From the NCBI GenBank assembly GCA_021295785.1, contig JAGWBR010000007.1:2481-64929 (forward strand): a stretch of 62,449 nt of DNA. Reading direction: 5' to 3'. This DNA comes from Gemmatimonadota bacterium (GTDB lineage Bacteria; Gemmatimonadota; Gemmatimonadetes; Palauibacterales; Palauibacteraceae). The notes beneath the pieces are model-generated. The model had not been told where the DNA came from and made no database searches. It worked only from the letters and a program-made list of their open reading frames with translations. Every line of letters starts with the position of its first letter. The first letter of the stretch is position 1. Below are positions 59,599 through 62,449 of this stretch, piece by piece. A program made the position numbers and the translations under genes.

Positions 59599-62449
59599 TC
59601 CCTCGGCAGTCCCCGGGTGACCATGGGCTGCAGGCCGGGGGCGAGCCGCAGCACCCGGTCATCGGCCGTGATCCGGTTTCTCCCCTGCCGCCAGTCGCGG
59701 ATGAAGCCCCGGATTTCCCCGGTAACGTTGTCAAACAGCACTGCCATTGGCCGGTCGGTGGAGGAATCCAGAACATCGGTGACGGCCCCCCTCAGTCCGC
59801 GGCCGGGTGAGAGCGCCTCTATCCGGCTGAGCCCGGTCTCCCAGCCTGGATCAACGGGCAGGAGGAAGAAGAAACTGCCGATTTCGGCTCCGTCCCAATC
59901 GGCCAACTCCAGCATGTCGAAGCTGAAGTCGAACAGGGTACGGTCCTGGCTGTCCACCGCCCTAAGCCGGAACGGCCCGCCGCTCTCTGGCAGGCTTGGC
60001 GGAGCATCGACCACGAATGACGGTTCCAGCCGAATCGTGCTGTCACGGAGGACCGAGCCCCAAACCGCGAGGCTGCGTACCGGAGCCCCCCGTGGCATGG
60101 CGCGCCCCGTAGCCATGTCGCGCGCTCGTCGGGACACGTTCGGGTCGCCGCCCGCGCCGGATTCCAGATACTGCTCGAAAGACAGATTCGGGTCGCGGTA
60201 CAGGGCCATTCCCCGAAAATGGTAGTCGCTGATCCAGTGGGGGGCGCAGTATGCCTGGAGGTCCGCCAGCGTGTTCGCCACAAGCGTGGAGTCCCTAACA
60301 TCGTACCCGTACGCCCCGATCTCGGCGTCGGCGTGAGGGTAATCCGGGTCCACCCCTACAATGGTACCGTTCCGCACGCAGGGCGAGTGCCAGCGCCCAA
60401 GGTTGTGGGCCCACTCGTGGGCGATGGTCCGATCGTCAACCCGAGCGATCATGGTCCAATTATCGATGTAAGCGACGCCCGCTACGCCACCGAAGGAGTT
60501 TGCTACCAGGCCGGCATGATACCCTGTCCATTCATTGCTTTCATACATCGCGGTGAGCTCAAGCAGCAGGTCATACAGGTTGAGGGAGCTGTGGCGCAGC
60601 GAGTCCCCATACGCATAATCCATGGTATCGATCGGCAGCAGGTTGACGGCCTCCCAGAACACGGCGCTGTCAGCCGTGAGACCCTCGACCCTTTCTTCGA
60701 AATCTCGGTCCGGGTTGTCCTCGTCGGTAAACGAGTGGATCGTCAAAGGAAAATCAGGCATGGCCCGCACATCGATGGCCCACTCCCCGGTCTCGGGGAT
60801 GCGTTTCTGGATGCCCAGGCTGTCGGGGACGTTGCCGTCCGGGTCGATCTCCACCACGATTTGGAGCCCGACTTCAATCAGTGAACCCGGGACGAAGAAG
60901 TTGACCGAGTTATCCAAACTGGACTGGTCGATCTCGTTGGGGATGTCGGTTGTGGTTGAGGTCGCTTCCAGGGTGTCCAGCAGGTTGCCGTCGGAGTCGT
61001 AGAACAGCGCGTCGACCGCTGGGAGATCAACAGCGTCTCCGTTGTTGTCGGAGGTGACGAACACGCGCAGCAGCGCCTCTTCGCCCGCTAACAAAGGAAC
61101 GTCCATGGTGGAGGTCTGGACGGCCTGCGACAGGATGGCGATAGAAGTACCGTGCGACTCGCAGAACCGCGCGTACCCGTCGATGGCCTCAAGCCAGTCC
61201 CGGGTATCGTCGGAATCCGGGACGCAAAGATCGGTCCCGTTCAGGTACAGTGTTTCAAGGTCCTCAAGGTCGTCAATGTCGTCGGGCAGGCGGCCGGTGA
61301 GACCAGGGTTCCGCGCCAAATCCAAAAAGGTAAGGTCGGTCAAATTGGCGAGTTCGTCGGGGATTCCGCCATCGAAATCGTTGCCGCCCAAATCCAGCCA
61401 CGACAGGTTATCCAGGTCCCCGATATTGCTGGAGATCGAGCCGTCGAAATCGTTGTCGCTGAGAGCTAGCAAAGTCAGGTCCAGGCCGTAAAGGCTGGCG
61501 GGAATCGTGCCACTGAGGATGTTCGCCACGAGTTGCAACTCGCGCAGCTCGGACAGCGCGGAGAGGTCTGACGGCAGTGTACCACTCAGCCGGTTGCCCC
61601 CAAGGTAGATTCCGATTGCGTCGTCCCATAACACCAATTCCGGCGGAATTGGTCCGTCCAGGTTCTTGCGGTTGAGGACCAGCAAATCGGCGGCCCCGTC
61701 CCCGTCGGAGTCACTCACTCCGTACCAATCGGTCAGGTCCTTGTCCAAGTCCATCCAATTGGTGTTGTGGGTCCAGTTCTCCCCGTCCGTATCCATGTAA
61801 AGAGCCATCAGGGCGGTGTGGGCGTCGGTCGGACCGGCCACCTCTGCCGCCGCAATTCCAGACGCGTCTGACACAGTCACCGTAATCGTCGCGGTGCCCC
61901 AATCCTCTGCGGTGGCCGTGGCGCTGCCTCCAGTTCCGGTTACCGAGACGATGGTCGTGTCATCGGAGCTCCAGGTTGCCGCGCTCAGGTCGGCTCCCGA
62001 AATGGGGTTCCCGTTCGCGTCCAGCCAGGAACCCGTGAGGGTCTGGGTGTCGTCGGGAATGAACCGAAAAGAACTCGGGTCGACAGCAAGCGAGGACAGC
62101 GCTTGTTGCACGGTGACGGTAGCCGTAGCCGAAAGAGAGCCGTGCGTGGCCTTGATCGTGGTGTTGCCGTTGCTGACGGCACTGGTGCTGACGGTGGCGA
62201 CCGAGTCGTTGTTGGTGGTCCACGTGACACTGGCGTCGGGAATAGTGTCGCCGCTGGAGTCGGTTACGGTGGCGGTCAACTGGCCCGTCGCGCCAATGGC
62301 TTCCAGCGACAGGCTAGTGGGATTCACGTTGATTGACGTCGGTGGGGCCGCGTTCACGGTTACAGACGTTCCCGCGGAAACGTCTCCGGCCGATGCAGTG
62401 ACGGTGGCATCGCCCTCGGACACGCCGGTGACGGTGGCCGACTCCTTGT
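59586..62449 (-). CDS. Large secreted protein: BIG2 Ig-like domains, plant-type LRRs and a metzincin-like protease domain (partial, N-terminus outside window)
   Basis: At least 950 residues; the frame is open at the right edge. Counting from GTG 62423, residues 1-200 contain two or more BIG2 Ig-like repeats (SINVNPTSLSLEAIGATGQL, ASVTWTTNNDSVATVSTSAV). Residues about 205-400 are leucine-rich repeats of the plant type, LxxLxLxxNxLxGxIP (LGGNRLSGTLPSDLSALSEL; LSDNDFDGSISSNIGDLDNL; LGGNDFDGGIPDELANL), opening with ALMALYMDTDGENWTHNTNW. The C-terminal half carries HEWAHNLGRWH, a metzincin-type HExxHxxGxxH zinc site, with following Met-turn-like segments. The combination suggests a surface protease with adhesion domains, possibly acting on host material. 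It overlaps mobA by 13 bases. Confidence 0.85.
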   Translation of the reverse strand, partial: KESATVTGVSEGDATVTASAGDVSAGTSVTVNAAPPTSINVNPTSLSLEAIGATGQLTATVTDSSGDTIPDASVTWTTNNDSVATVSTSAVSNGNTTIKATHGSLSATATVTVQQALSSLAVDPSSFRFIPDDTQTLTGSWLDANGNPISGADLSAATWSSDDTTIVSVTGTGGSATATAEDWGTATITVTVSDASGIAAAEVAGPTDAHTALMALYMDTDGENWTHNTNWMDLDKDLTDWYGVSDSDGDGAADLLVLNRKNLDGPIPPELVLWDDAIGIYLGGNRLSGTLPSDLSALSELRELQLVANILSGTIPASLYGLDLTLLALSDNDFDGSISSNIGDLDNLSWLDLGGNDFDGGIPDELANLTDLTFLDLARNPGLTGRLPDDIDDLEDLETLYLNGTDLCVPDSDDTRDWLEAIDGYARFCESHGTSIAILSQAVQTSTMDVPLLAGEEALLRVFVTSDNNGDAVDLPAVDALFYDSDGNLLDTLEATSTTTDIPNEIDQSSLDNSVNFFVPGSLIEVGLQIVVEIDPDGNVPDSLGIQKRIPETGEWAIDVRAMPDFPLTIHSFTDEDNPDRDFEERVEGLTADSAVFWEAVNLLPIDTMDYAYGDSLRHSSLNLYDLLLELTAMYESNEWTGYHAGLVANSFGGVAGVAYIDNWTMIARVDDRTIAHEWAHNLGRWHSPCVRNGTIVGVDPDYPHADAEIGAYGYDVRDSTLVANTLADLQAYCAPHWISDYHFRGMALYRDPNLSFEQYLESGAGGDPNVSRRARDMATGRAMPRGAPVRSLAVWGSVLRDSTIRLEPSFVVDAPPSLPESGGPFRLRAVDSQDRTLFDFSFDMLELADWDGAEIGSFFFLLPVDPGWETGLSRIEALSPGRGLRGAVTDVLDSSTDRPMAVLFDNVTGEIRGFIRDWRQGRNRITADDRVLRLAPGLQPMVTRGLPRDWPR

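Overview
The window is high-GC, densely coded bacterial DNA. The gene content suggests a Gemmatimonadota-like marine or sponge-associated bacterium. Supporting features are a secreted 6-bladed propeller, a GLPGLI protein paired with a plug-type outer-membrane barrel, a DUF5117-type zinc metalloprotease, an S9 peptidase, a choice-of-anchor-B protein and cadherin/BIG2/plant-type LRR surface proteins. This is inferred from protein families; no rRNA is present. Many starts are GTG, TTG or possibly CTG, and starts overlapping the previous stop are common.

Layout. 1-11.6 kb is an accessory region. It holds the C-terminal part of a type I restriction subunit (hsdR), a secreted propeller protein, an unknown two-gene membrane operon, a degraded HipB-like regulator beside paired operator-like repeats, and an AAA/DUF4143 ATPase. 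Next comes a two-gene cassette, a second DUF4143 ATPase followed by a 1358-residue NACHT NTPase with a C-terminal PD-(D/E)XK nuclease-like domain, lying between two identical 49-bp direct repeats. The distal repeat abuts a relic of another DUF4143 gene. This cassette is the best candidate for an undescribed defence system.

11.5-18 kb: MATE exporter plus LACC1-type purine nucleoside phosphorylase, two family-4 glycosyltransferases, a methyltransferase and a homoserine dehydrogenase with a short NAD domain. 18.1-21 kb: two related cadherin-like secreted proteins. 21-29 kb: an archaeal-style DNA-end resection operon (herA-sbcD-sbcC-nurA, all overlapping) behind a SulP transporter. 29.2-35.5 kb: a DUF6941 protein, then an operon of amino-acid-type binding protein, Cache/HAMP membrane sensor without output domain, OFA-type MFS transporter and membrane-anchored spermidine-synthase-like protein. 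35.7-39.6 kb: class I aminotransferase, branched-chain aminotransferase (ilvE) and phosphate transporter (pit).

39.8-54.3 kb is a peptide-use and surface region: S9 peptidase with a YfcC-type carrier, zinc metalloprotease, GLPGLI/outer-membrane barrel pair and choice-of-anchor-B protein. 54.4-55.1 kb: six tRNA genes (Val, Asp, Ala, Thr, Gly, Pro) behind one predicted promoter. 55.2-62.4 kb: CocE/PepX-type lipoprotein hydrolase, amidase, MobA-like nucleotidyltransferase and a large BIG2-LRR-metzincin protein that runs off the right edge. No intergenic stretch exceeds about 300 bp.
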